NCBI RefSeq assembly: GCF_947507565.1
Contig: NC_089183.1
Location: forward strand, 992,001 to 1,056,000
Direction: 5' to 3'
Length of the DNA: 64,000 bases
Source: Oscarella lobularis
Lineage: Eukaryota > Porifera > Homoscleromorpha > Homosclerophorida > Oscarellidae
Shown in pieces: positions 22,018-33,086 of the stretch; position 1 is the stretch's first letter, and the number at the start of each line of letters is the position of its first letter. A model generated the notes under the pieces. That model worked only from the letters and a program-made list of their open reading frames with translations, was not told the origin of the DNA and ran no database searches. Position numbers and translations under genes: made by a program.

Positions 22018-22895
22018 ATGAATGTCAAATTAAGTTTTCACTGTCTTCTTGCTCTAATACTATCTCACGACGCTATCAAGGGTAATGACCAGATAGCAAC
22101 TATGCAGGGATTGATTACGATTTCTTTAGGTGAAGTTCTGACCGACGTTTCTACTAAGGATACCTCTGGTGTCTGTTCAGGACTTCCAGGAATCCCTGGG
22201 ACTCCGGGACACAACGGATTGCCAGGAAGAGACGGCTTGCAAGGACAAAAAGGAAGCGACGGAACCAAGGGCCCAAAAGGTGACAAAGGAGCTACCGGAA
22301 TAACAGGTCCCAAGGGGAGTTTGGGAGAGCGAGGACCAATTGGAGTTGGACGAATGGGAACGAAAGGGGAGAAGGGAATAAAAGGAAATCTGGGAGAGCC
22401 CGGGCCTCAAGGAGAAAACGGTACCACGCCTTCCACTAATTGGAAGCAGTGTGTCTGGGAGGAATATGACGAAAAAGACACAGGTCTTATAAAGGTACAT
22501 TGCTATAAGACTTGATATCAGCATACCGGATTTCTTTGCATTAGGAATGCCTTTTCACAAAACGTCACTCGTCTACCGCCTTAAAAGTAGCTTACGCTGC
22601 CAATATGAGAGTCCATTGTCATGGGGGCGGCTGCTGTGGACGTTGGTACATCACCTTTAATGGAGCGGAATGCTCAGGACCGATAACAATTGAAGGAGTC
22701 GTGTACGTCAATATCAATTCCGATGTTCTTCGACCACGCCATATAGAAGGTTTTTGTGAGAACATTCCATCCGGAATAATAAGGATAGCCGTTCGTGTTG
22801 GAAACTGTCCCAATTACGGATCATCTAATCGTTTGTCAGGATGGAATTCAGTTTCGCGCATAATGATCGAAGAATACCCTCAGTCGCAAAATTGA
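22018..22895 (+). CDS. Short collagen with CTHRC1-type C-terminal domain, copy 1
   Basis: Exons 22018-22494 and 22545-22895 join in phase 0 (gtacat/cattag) to give 275 residues. The order is: signal peptide ([20 protein letters not shown]); about 27 Gly-X-Y triplets ([19 protein letters not shown] onward); a WKQCVWEE segment; and a C-terminal domain with [36 protein letters not shown] and [14 protein letters not shown]. These match the globular domain of CTHRC1, whose vertebrate form is secreted, trimeric and linked to Wnt/PCP signalling. The length suits the family. The exon boundary falls just before the [15 protein letters not shown] strand. It is likely a secreted extracellular-matrix signalling modulator; the sponge role is inference. 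Confidence 0.92.
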
Positions 22896-23541
22896 CTAAG
22901 CGCACTGATGTTACTTTGTTATCTGCGCAGATTCTATCCATAGAGACTAGATGTGCTTGTCTGCCTTTGTGTGTCTGTCAATGAGTTTCGAATTCTTCGA
23001 TCTTGATCATGACCATCGAGGATCGTTCTGCTCCCGAGGTATCAACAGGGAAATAATTAGGTCCATAGGACGTATAGACGGACGGTGCTAACCTTGGTTC
23101 TTGCGAAAATGACACTGCTGACTTTCTAAATCCCTCTCGGCCTCTTTCGTTCGCTTGCGCAATAAAGCATCGCTGGTTAGCGAGGTGGTTACCGTACGAC
23201 CAAGCTAACACTGAGTTGGAGCGCGTGCTACTGACCAGGGATACGTTCTGAGGTTCTGAGAGACCAGACCCTCTCTCTCCCGGATGTTCTAATCCGTGGG
23301 GAGAGAAGGTCTGGAACTGAGGCTAATAGGAGAGTCACAAACAATCGTGCTCATTGTTTCCTCCTCCACTAAAGAAAACGGGGGCGTTCACCTTAAAACT
23401 TCCTTTTATGGTTTCAAGTAGCCGCGTTAGTAGACGGATCCAATGTAGTTAGAGCCTACAGTAGCCTACGAAGAACGGAAAAGACGTCAACATTTGATTC
23501 TATTTCACGGAGTTGACATCATAACCGCTTCCTATGAGGTC

Positions 23542-23548
23542 TATATAA
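23542..23548 (+). promoter_or_regulatory. TATA box of CTHRC1-like gene 2
   Basis: TATATAA lies 54 bp ahead of the ATG at 23602, in the same context (gtctatataa...gaaagcagagacacat) as the TATA box of copy 1. Spacing to the ATG is nearly the same in both genes. Confidence 0.6.
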
Positions 23549-23601
23549 ACAAGTAAGATTGAAAGCAGAGACACATAGAGCATCGATAACCAAAGACGCT
23601 G

Positions 23602-24519
23602 ATGAATTTTAAATCAACATTTCAGTACTTCTACGCTGCTTTGATAATGTTTCATACCTCTGTCGAGGGAAATTCTCCGACATTGGATGAGGTAAAGATA
23701 CTTCCCTCGACTGTAATTCATTTATGAAGCTGAAAAATAAAATCGTTTCTGCTGAAGGGTTCGTCTGGTGTTTACTCAGGGTTCCCAGGGATTCCCGGGA
23801 CTCCGGGCCATAACGGATTGCCAGGAAGGGACGGATTGCCAGGAAGGGATGGAATGCAAGGCCAAAAGGGAAGCGACGGAACGAAAGGCGCTAAAGGTGA
23901 CAAGGGAGCCACAGGAAAGACGGGGCCAAAGGGAAGTTCGGGCGAACGAGGACCCCTTGGAATTGGGAAAATAGGAACAAAAGGAGAGAAGGGACTAAAA
24001 GGAAATATGGGAGAGCCTGGACCTCAAGGAGAAAACGGCACAGTTCACTCTATAAACTGGAAGCAATGTGCCTGGAGAAGAGAAGATGCAAAAGATACAG
24101 GTCTTATACAGGTAAACTCTACCAACTGAGATTCACAGTGTGCCCAATTCAGAAATGCATTGCAACAGGAATGCGCGTTCAAAAAACGCCACTCGTCTAC
24201 CGCTCTCAAAGTAGCGTATGCTGCCAATATGAGAGTTCATTGTTCTAAGGGCTACTGCTGTGGACGTTGGTACATCACTTTCAACGGAGCGGAATGTTCG
24301 AGACCCATGGCAATTGACGGTGTCGTGTACGTCAATATCAACTCTAACATTCATCGACCTCGCCAAATAGAGGGATTTTGTGAGAACATTCCATCCGGAC
24401 TGATAACGGTGGCCGTTCATGTTGGGAACTGTCACACTTACAGAACATCCGATCTTGCAACCGGATGGAATTCTGTTTCACGTATTATGATTGAAGAATA
24501 TCCCCAGTCTCAAAAATGA
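23602..24519 (+). CDS. Short collagen with CTHRC1-type C-terminal domain, copy 2
   Basis: Exons 23602-23691, 23758-24111 and 24169-24519 join in phase 0 and give 264 residues. The architecture equals copy 1: signal peptide, Gly-X-Y region with an extra GLPGRDG unit, WKQCAWRRE, then the CTHRC1 domain ([50 protein letters not shown]). It differs from copy 1 by an intron that splits the signal-peptide region from the collagen region. The collagen repeat and the C-terminal exon are strongly similar to copy 1, so this is a tandem duplicate about 1.6 kb downstream. Product and role as for copy 1: a secreted trimeric matrix protein. Confidence 0.92.
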
Positions 24520-24649
24520 ATCAAAAGTGGCTCTTGCCTAACAGTTGCTCTCCGCGTTTCATTTATGTAAGCTGTAGTACTTATTGCGAAAACAAGTCTA
24601 AACAAAAGCCTTCTTCGTGACAACCATTCTGCTTACTAAACAGGCAGTC

Positions 24650-24900
24650 TACGGTTTCTAGGGACGGTGCTAACCTTTAAAGTAACGTACGCCGCCACTT
24701 GGAGAGTCTTGTGTGGGGACGACTGCTGTGCTCACCACCCACTACCAACTGACGGCGACAGCATCAGTTTCAGCAATGCTGATCCCACCAAATAGAAGGA
24801 TTTGGAGAGAACATTAATTATAGCTAAACTGATACGAGTACAGTAGCCGTTCATGTTGAAAACTGTGATGGCAGTTACGAAACAGACTGGGCTCCACTGG
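24650..24900 (+). pseudogene. CTHRC1-domain relic 1
   Basis: A third copy of the C-terminal exon starts with text equal to KVTYAAT-RVLCGDDCC, then loses alignment through stops and deletions (for example, the segment equal to the [10 protein letters not shown] region is shortened and interrupted). There is no collagen exon upstream. It sits directly after copy 2 and before a dispersed repeat block, so the duplication probably carried this exon along. Confidence 0.7.
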
Positions 24901-26100
24901 AATACTGTCTGTCTAGCAGGTACTGTATGCATCATCAATCCATGCGTGGCTTTCTCGAAATCGACGTCAAAGAAAAGACAGAGCGACTCATTGAACATGT
25001 TATTCAATTCCTAAACAACTACGATTCTGCTCCCTGAGCAACAATCCGCCCAGGACGTGATAATCTCAGGCTTTTGATTGACGTCCACTAGCTTCCTTCT
25101 TTCACCTTAGACGTCTTCCGTTCACTCTCCTGGACAAATACCGCTTGGAAAAGACAAAGAAAGCGGTTCGTGAGCGTGAGAGCGCGCGCCATCATCTTCA
25201 GGAAGAACAATTGCCAAACGCTGTTGAATGAAAAATTCTTTCTGTGTCTGTTCAGGGTTTCCAGAAATTCCGTGGTTCAAAACCGTTTATGAGAGCCCTG
25301 CAAAAAATCCAGAGAAAAGCGTTGTTCAAATTTGGGAAGCCGATCAGAATAGAAGATCTGGCATATCTTCCACGAGCACAACGCAAAAAAGACTAGTGCA
25401 TGGACAGCCGAAACGGAGCTTCGCCCGGTAGCATTTGCACTTTCACGGTCCCTGTTTCTGTCCTTACTCGTTTCTTAGTGAGTCTTCTCGCTTTCACAAG
25501 ACGTTGCGTCTCCTTATTCATTCTAAGTATGAGCGTTGGGCAGAGAAAAGCCTGGTGACGAAGAGACGAGTCAACTAAGAGTCTCATTCAATACGCGTCT
25601 AAACGACTGAGCCAATAGGAGCTTCGAAAATTCGATTTTCCCGAAAGGGGCCCCAATTTTCTGAAAACAAGCACAAAGAATACTGATCATACGTTAAACA
25701 AAGGCCGGCGGTCGTTTGAAGGACGAAGCTTCTGGCGACGTCCGAAAAGGATAAAGTTTTCGTCATGTGACTCGTTGAAGCTCTGGAGCCCGGCTAACGT
25801 ACTGTAGGCAGAATAAATGGAGGAAAAATATAGCTTCAGCCGTCGTTAGAGAGACAGAATCAACAGTCGGTGCAGGAACTCCTGGCTGAAGGCGTAAGGT
25901 TCTGTTAATCGTCGTCAGCGACCTTCGATCGCCCAACTAAGCATCGGCGCTTTACTGCCAATAATGCGTCCAAAGGCAAGCTGGTCAAAGAGTCGCTCGT
26001 CTTTGACCGCGCCTACTTTCAACAAGCCCTTTGCGATCCGTCGCGAAACTCTTTCATGACCCGACACGACGAAAGCGCGTACGTTGTTGAAGTTCTTTGA
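24885..26100. repeat. Dispersed block R, copy a
   Basis: About 1.2 kb shared with 35660-36560, 42005-43030 and 50850-51490. Landmark texts are cagactgggctccactggaa (copies a and c), gaagatctggcat followed by gtgcatggacagccgaaacg, agacgttgcgtctccttatt, and ggagcttcgaaaattcgatt. Copies differ by scattered substitutions and indels. The minus strand of every copy can encode NKETQRLVKARR, but the frame diverges after it, so I do not call a gene. The blocks lie beside the ankyrin genes and may have helped their duplication. Confidence 0.75.
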
Positions 26101-26493
26101 TCGCTTTAAATATTTGCGTTCGGAATCTCTATCGTCGTATCAGAGGTACCTCTTAGTTCTCGAAACTATCTTCGGATTAGCCGTTTCACGTCTCCGTCAT
26201 CGTCTGAGCAAAAATCAGGAGACATTTTGGTGGAGGAGACGTCACTGTGCAACCTACATAAAAAGAGGTCTCTAGACGAGCGCTGAGATCAAATTTCCTA
26301 AACAATGACTAATACCTGAAAATGCTGTGAAGGTGAGCAAATCCTCCAGCTGAGCTGTCACTTCTTAGGTCATTTATCTTTACGTACGTTTTACACAAAG
26401 AAAATATATATGTATATACATGTAGGGAATTGCTGCATACGCGCGCCTGCTACCAGCAAAAAATACCTGTATAAATAGTGACACATAAATTCA

Positions 26494-29400
26494 CTAACTT
26501 GAAAGCGGCCCCGAGCCGCTTGACTGCCATGTCGTATCATCATTCGCTCCAGCGTCTTTTAGCAGTTTCACAATTTCTACCTGATTATTGGCTAGCAACA
26601 AAGGTAGACGCCCCAACTAAAGGCTTCAAATTAAACCTGAACTCGAAGAGGAGTCTTTTATTGCATTGCTACAAACCTTGTCGGTCTTATTGACATTCGC
26701 CCCGGCATCTATTAGCAGTTTAACAATTTCCACTTGACCTTGACGACACGCTGATGGCAAAGGTAGGTACCCAAACTAAAGGTTCAAGTTAATATAACTT
26801 TAGGCAAGTAACGCTTTACAAACCTTGTTGGCCTTATTGACATCGGCTCCAGCGTCTATTAGCAGTTTAACAATTTCTACCGGACCATGATGACACACTG
26901 ACAACAGAGGTAAGTGCCCAGACTAAACGTTCAAGTCGCCAACAACATTCTTTACGCAAGTAGCGCATTACTACAAACCCTGTCGATCTTATTGACATCC
27001 GCTGGAGCGCCTATTAGTATCTTTGCCATTTCGATGTCTCCGTTATCACAGGCTTCACGCAAGAGCTACGAATAAATTAAATGCTGCTATGAGAAGAAGG
27101 TTATCTTATAGTATCCTACTACAAACCCCTCGGTCTTTCCAGCTGACATCTGCTCCAGCGTCTACCAGCACTTTCACAACTTCCTTCCCACACGCTGACA
27201 AAAGGCATTCGCTCTAGGGATTGAAATAATAAGAACATGCCAAGTTATACACTTTTATGTATACAGACCAAGTCTGCTCTGTTGAGATCCACCGTGGCTC
27301 CAGTGGTCAGTAGCACTTTGACAATTTCCACGTCACCCTTAGAGCATGCTGACAACAAACAACTTCTAATAGACTAAAAGATTTCAACTTGAAGAAAACT
27401 GCACGATGCAGATCTTGATAGTGCATACCGCTGCATTGACGGCCGCTCCAGCGTCAATTAGTAATTTTGCAATTTTCGGAAAACGTTTAGAGCAAGCTAG
27501 CGACAACGGACTTCTTTCGTCCTAAAGATTAGTGATAAGGAATAACATCTGCAAGTGTACTGTAATACGTAACCTGATCTGTCTGATTGACGTCCACACC
27601 AGCGCCAATTAGATGTTCCGCAATTTCTATATGACCATGAGAACACGCTGACAGAAATGCCGTCCTTTCGCCCTAAAGATTAAAAAATAGAATATATCCA
27701 AGCGATATATGCACTATTAATAACCCAGAAGAAACTTCTTGTATTATTTTAAGACAAATGGATAAGAACAATTATTATATACAAATGGTGCCAGGACGAA
27801 CCAGATCTGCTTGATTGACATTCGCTTCAGCACAAATTAGAAGTTTTGCAATGTCTACATAACCATTCAAATAAGCTAACATCGTTAGACCTCTTCCGTC
27901 CTAAGGATTGCATGTTTGATAAGCAACAAAATAGGCACTCTAATATGATCGTTTCTATGCCAACCTGGTCTGTCTGATTAACGTCCGCTCCAGCGTCAAT
28001 AAGTAGTCTTGCAATTTCTAAATAACCGCCAGAACACACCGATAGTAATGGATTTTTTCTCTCCTAAAAATTACCCATTCTATAAAACAAATGATACACG
28101 TACTTCTACTAACTGGGCGTGTCTTTCTGACATTCGCTCCAGCGTCAATTAGACACTTGGCAACTTTGAAGTGACCAGCAGCACACGCCAATAAAAGAGG
28201 ACTCTCTCCTTGCTAAACACAATAAATAGAAAAAATCTTAAGCACGATAATGATCGGTCCAACAACAAACCCAGTCTGTCTGATTAACGTTCGCTCCAGC
28301 GTCAATTAGTAGTCTTGCAACTTCTAAATAACCTCCAGAACACGCTAATGATAAAGGATTTTTTTCTTTCTAAAGACTACCATTATATAAAACAAATGAT
28401 GCATGCACTGCCACCAACTGGACGTGTCTTCCTGGCATTTGCTCCTGCGTCAATTAGAATCTTGGCAACTTCCAGGTGACCAGCAGCACACGCTAACGAA
28501 AGAGGACTCTCTCCTTGCTAAACACAATATGTAAGAAAAGATCTTATTAGATTAAGCACGAGAATTTAATTAATGATTCTATAACTAACCCGGCGTGTCT
28601 GATTAACGTCTGCTCCAGCGTCAATTAGTAGTCTTGCAATTTCTAAATAACCTTTAGAAGACGAAAAAAATAATGGATTTGTTTCTTCCTAAAATTACTA
28701 TTATATAAAACAAATGATACATTCACTGCCACTAACTGGGAGTGTCTTGGCATTTGCTCCAGCGTCAATTAGAAACTTGGCAACTTCCACGTGACCAGAA
28801 GCACACGCTAACGAAAGAGGACTCTCTCCTTGCTAAACACAACATAAGAAAAGATCTTAAGAACGAGAATTTAATTAAGGGTTCTACAACAAACCCGGTC
28901 TGTCTGATTAACGTCCGCTCCAGCGTCAATTAGTAGTCTTACAACTTTTAAATAATTTTGCTATATTTATAGATTTTTTAATCAAAAGATTACCGTTAAT
29001 GATACATGCATTGATACTAACTGGACATGGGCGTGTCATCCAGACATCTGCTGCAGCGAAAATTGCACCAAACTTTAATATTTTTATCTGATCAGAAGCA
29101 CACGCTAACAAAAGAGGACTATTTCCTTGCTAAACACAATACATGAGAAAGGATCTTATTAGGTTAATTAAGCACGAGAATGTAACTAATGGTCTTATGA
29201 CATACCCGATCTGTCTGATTAACGTCCGCTCCAGCGTCAATTAGACACTTGGCAACTTCCACGTGACCAGCAGCACACGCTAACAAAAGAGGACTCTCTT
29301 CTTGCTAAACACAATATATAAGAAAAGATCTTAATTAAGCACGATAATGGTCCAACAACAAACCAAGCCTGTCTGATTAACGTTCGCTCCAGCGTCAATT

Positions 29401-32400
29401 AATCGTCTTGCGATTTCTAAATAACCTCTAGAACACGCTAATGATAAAGGATTATTGTATCCCTAAAGATTACCATTATATAAAACAAATGATACATTCA
29501 CTGCTACTAACTGGGCGTGTCTTTCTGACATTTGCTCCTGCGTCAATTAGAAACTTGGCAACTTCCAGGTGACCAGCAGCACACGCTAACGAAAGAGGAC
29601 TCTCTCCTTGCTAAACACAATATGTAAGAAAAGATCTTATTAGATTAAGCACGAGAATTTAATTAATGATTTATAACTAACCCGGCGTGTCTGATTAACG
29701 TCTGCTCCAGCGTCAATTAGTAGTCTTACAATTTCTAAATAACCTTTAGAAGACGAAAAAAATAATGGATTTGTTTCTTCCTAAAATTACTATTATATAA
29801 AACAAAAGATACATTCACTGCCACTAACTGGGAGTGTCTTGGCATTTGCTCCAGCGTCAATTAGAAACTTGGCAACTTCCACGTGACCAGCAGCACACGC
29901 TAACGAAAGAGGACTCTCTCCTTGCTAAACAAAATAAATAAGAAAAGATTTTAACAAGAAATTAATTAAGGGTTCTACAACAAACCCGGTCTGTCTGATT
30001 AACGTCCGCTCCAGCGTCAATTAGTAGTTTTACAATTTCTAAATAATTTCCAGACAACGCTATAATTATGGATTTCTTCAATCGAAAGATTACCACTATT
30101 GATAAATGCACGGCTACTACTGGTATCTGGGCGTGAGCGTGTCGTCCAGAAAACGGAAATTGTATGAAACTCAGCATCTTCTACCTGACCAGCAGCACAC
30201 GTTAACAAAAGAGGACTCTTTCCTTGCTAAACACAATACACGAGAAAAGATCTTGTTAGGTTAATTAAGCACGAGAATGTAATTAATGGTCTTATGACAA
30301 CTGCACCCGATCTGTCTGATTAATGTCCGCTCCAGCGTCAATTAGTAGTCTTGCGATTTCTAGAAAACCTCTAGAACACGCTAATGTTAAAGGATTTCCG
30401 TCTCCCTAAAGATTTGGTACCATTATATAAAACAAATGATACATTCACTGCTACTAACTGGGCGTGTCTTCCTGACATTTGCTCCAGCGTCAATTAGAAA
30501 CTTGGCAACTTCCACGTGACCAGCAGCACACGCTAACGAAAGAGAACTCTCTACTTTCTAAAAATACATAAGAAAGATCTTAATTAAGCACGAGAATGAT
30601 TCCATGACAAACCGGGTTTCCCTGACCAATAAATAAACGTGGAAGTGTTATTTCAGAATAATTTAACAGCAACGGACTTTCTTTGCTCTAAAGACGATTA
30701 GATAAGACAAAAGCTTCCTAATTTATACATAAAAATTTACGAAAGATGAAATTGCCCTATTAATAAGATGAGGAAAACAACACTCCCAAATTCTCGCATT
30801 AACATCTGCTCCAGCGTCTCTAAGTAGCTTTGCAATTTTTACATTTTCATTAAAGCAAGCATTCAACAAAAGCACATCTCCCTAATCAATCCAACACTGG
30901 GAGAGTGTCTACATCTTTGTGTATACCCCAAACCTTCGATGGCGCATCACACATTCTGTCTAAGCAACTGTTACACCTTGTCTGCAAATAGGTGCATGCA
31001 AACTAGGGTTCAAAATAGTAGACTTTTCAGCAATTACGGTACAGTTTGCCGATTACCTCTGATTGACAAAGTTTCCTCACAACTTCTAATAGCCCAGTCT
31101 TAACCGCAGTCCTGAATGCGTTCTCCTGCATGGACCAAAATTGTATAGTTTAAAGAAAAATTTTGGCAGAAACGGAGAACCAACCGTGTCTGACTCGGAG
31201 ACAAAAGATGCCTCTTCTAACAAAAATAAAACAATTCCTTCGTTTCCCACTGAAAGGGCCATCTCGAGTGGAGTCTTTCCTGAGGCCGGAATTGAAACAG
31301 TGACGTAGGTAAGAAAACTATCTAACCAAATTCCTTCCAGTCTCCGTTGAGCTTAGCCCCATTTTTCACGCATTCTTTCAATCTTTCAAGGTCTCCTTTT
31401 CTGATTGCGGCAAATAAGGATTTTCTCATCTGCACGTATATAGGAATCAAGACCCTATACGCGTTTTTTGGAAATTGATATTTTAAAATCAAAACTTACA
31501 GAGGAGACTTTTCGTTGCTTCACGTCTCCAGAATGATTGCGCAAATTTGCAGACAGCAAAGCAGGCAATTGCATGTCCTCATCTTTGTATCTTGATTTCT
31601 GTTCTCTCTTATTGAATAAAGACACTGAAACGTAAGCAAAATTGCCAAAGCCAATTCTTGCCGACTCATCCACATCAAGCAAGAATTGAAAAGGCTCATC
31701 ATTTCGGTGAAGAAAAACAAGCATATTGAGAAAGCCTTCACCGGGAAGATGCACTGTTAATGTAATTGAGCCTATAACGACGTCAATTTCCAAGTCAGAT
31801 TCCTTCACTTGCATTAGTCTGCAAAGGTATAGGGTAATCTTTCGACGGTTCAGTTCAAAGCAGACACAATCACTTTTCGGAAAAAGTATTCTTATCTTGA
31901 CTTGATTGTCAATAGCAACAGACTGCATTCTGCTCAGTTGCGGAGAAAAGATTTCGTCAAGACTAACCATTGCTCCAGAGTACACATCGTTTAGGTAAGT
32001 CAGTATAGCTGCTTTGATCTCAGTTTTGTGCCGCTTGTACTTATCTTCCAAATTCTTAACAACTTCAATAAAAATGATTTTGGATTCATGACTAGATAGA
32101 GGCAAAGCGCTGCCATTGGGATCGATTTGAGACTGATCGACGGTCGCTGCACTCTGATCGATAGCCTTACATTGAGTAGGGGGCGTGTTCCTACTGAGAA
32201 GCTTGTGAAGAGCTACGCCGCTGCCGCCCGTCCCTCCGAGAACAGAGCAAAAGTCTTGAAACGACGGGGCTGCTTTTCTGAAAAGAATCTGAAAGGCTGC
32301 GCGAGCTACGTCTACGTTTTTCTTCGTCTCTTTGAGAAGGAGGAGATCGTCGTACTGATCCTGCTCTATAATTCTCTTGGCACGAATTTCGTCTAGAAGA

Positions 32401-32483
32401 CTGCCTTGTACGAGGTCGGCGAGAAGGCGAATGGCCTTGTCCAAAACAGGAGTCAGATGCTCTTCCCACCTAGGATCAGCCAT
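26494..32483 (-). CDS. CARD-ankyrin repeat protein, about 30 ankyrin exons
   Basis: Exon 1 (31500-32483, 328 codons) starts MADPRWEEHLTPVLDKAIRL and forms a CARD-like six-helix domain to about residue 85, then an unassigned region to residue 328. The first ankyrin exon (about 31325-31430) starts MRKSLFAAIRKGDLERLKEC. From 31.4 kb leftward, about 30 small exons each encode one ankyrin repeat, mostly 99 nt and phase 0, for example QGESPLSLACAAGHLEVAKF and SGGYLEIARLLIDAGADVN. The last exon (26494-26616) ends VKLLKDAGANDD...GPLSS and TAG. CARD would recruit signalling partners and the ankyrins would bind ligands or proteins, so a cytosolic sensor or adaptor in an immune or cell-death pathway is likely (inference). 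A few exons, for example about 28890-28990, look degenerate and may be skipped. Exact exon edges in the array are approximate. Confidence 0.75.
28390..30580 (-). repeat. Tandem duplication of a seven-exon ankyrin block, period about 1.09 kb
   Basis: Two successive blocks match in exons and introns alike. The intron text caatatgtaagaaaagatct occurs at 28525 and again at 29618, and ggttaattaagcacgagaat near 29162 and 30260. Introns are as alike as exons, so the expansion is recent and copied genomic DNA rather than exons alone. Confidence 0.85.
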
Positions 32484-32709
32484 AGGGTGCCACGCCCGCT
32501 AGCATGCGCACTACAGTGTAGCCTCGTCCCAGGCCCTTCCCCCGCACGCGAGTCCCGTATAACCTGGCGCCTGGTACAGTAATTATTGGTACAGTACACA
32601 CTGTCTGCGCATGCCCGATTTTCCGTGGAAAATGAAATGAGCCACTCGCCAACATTGGCGACCCGCGCATGATTGACATGCTGAGGGAAAATCAATTATT
32701 CGTGCGTCT

Positions 32710-32880
32710 GTGCTGGGACTCCAGGGCCCTAAAGGGTGGCAAAGAAGCTACGCGACAAAGACAGGAGAGCCTAAGCCGTAATCCATAAACTGGAATAAGT
32801 GTTAGTGGAAAAGACACGGGCCTTCTCCTACCAAAACTCACTAGCACTACAATAAATTGCATTAGGAATGCATTTTTTTA
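32710..32880 (+). pseudogene. CTHRC1-like collagen relic 2
   Basis: A short stretch keeps collagen-gene text (a glycine/lysine-rich bit near 32725, then the equivalent of NW-K and KDTGLL at 32785-32830) and the intron end gcattaggaatgc before the C-terminal exon, which is then missing. From about 32880 the sequence switches to text shared with 24985-25080 (cgttgaacatg...attcaattcctaaacaacta). It is a decayed fragment carried on a duplicated segment. Confidence 0.6.
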
Positions 32881-33086
32881 CTCGTTGAACATGCTAATCT
32901 TATTCAATTCCTAAACAACTACGACTCTGCTCTCTGAGCAACAATCCTGTCAAAACGAGCCCAGGACGTGATAATCTCAGGCAGATATATCGATTGACGT
33001 CCACCAGCTTCCTTCTTTCACCCTAGACGTCTTTGATGATAGGAGCTTCGAAAATTCGATTTCCTTGAAAAGAGCCCCGATTTTCT

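Noticed and set aside
25393-25587. Minus-strand frame NKETQRLVKARR repeated in the four R blocks
   Set aside because: The first dozen or so residues recur, but the frame diverges after them in each copy and no start or splice structure is shared. The likeness is explained by DNA duplication.
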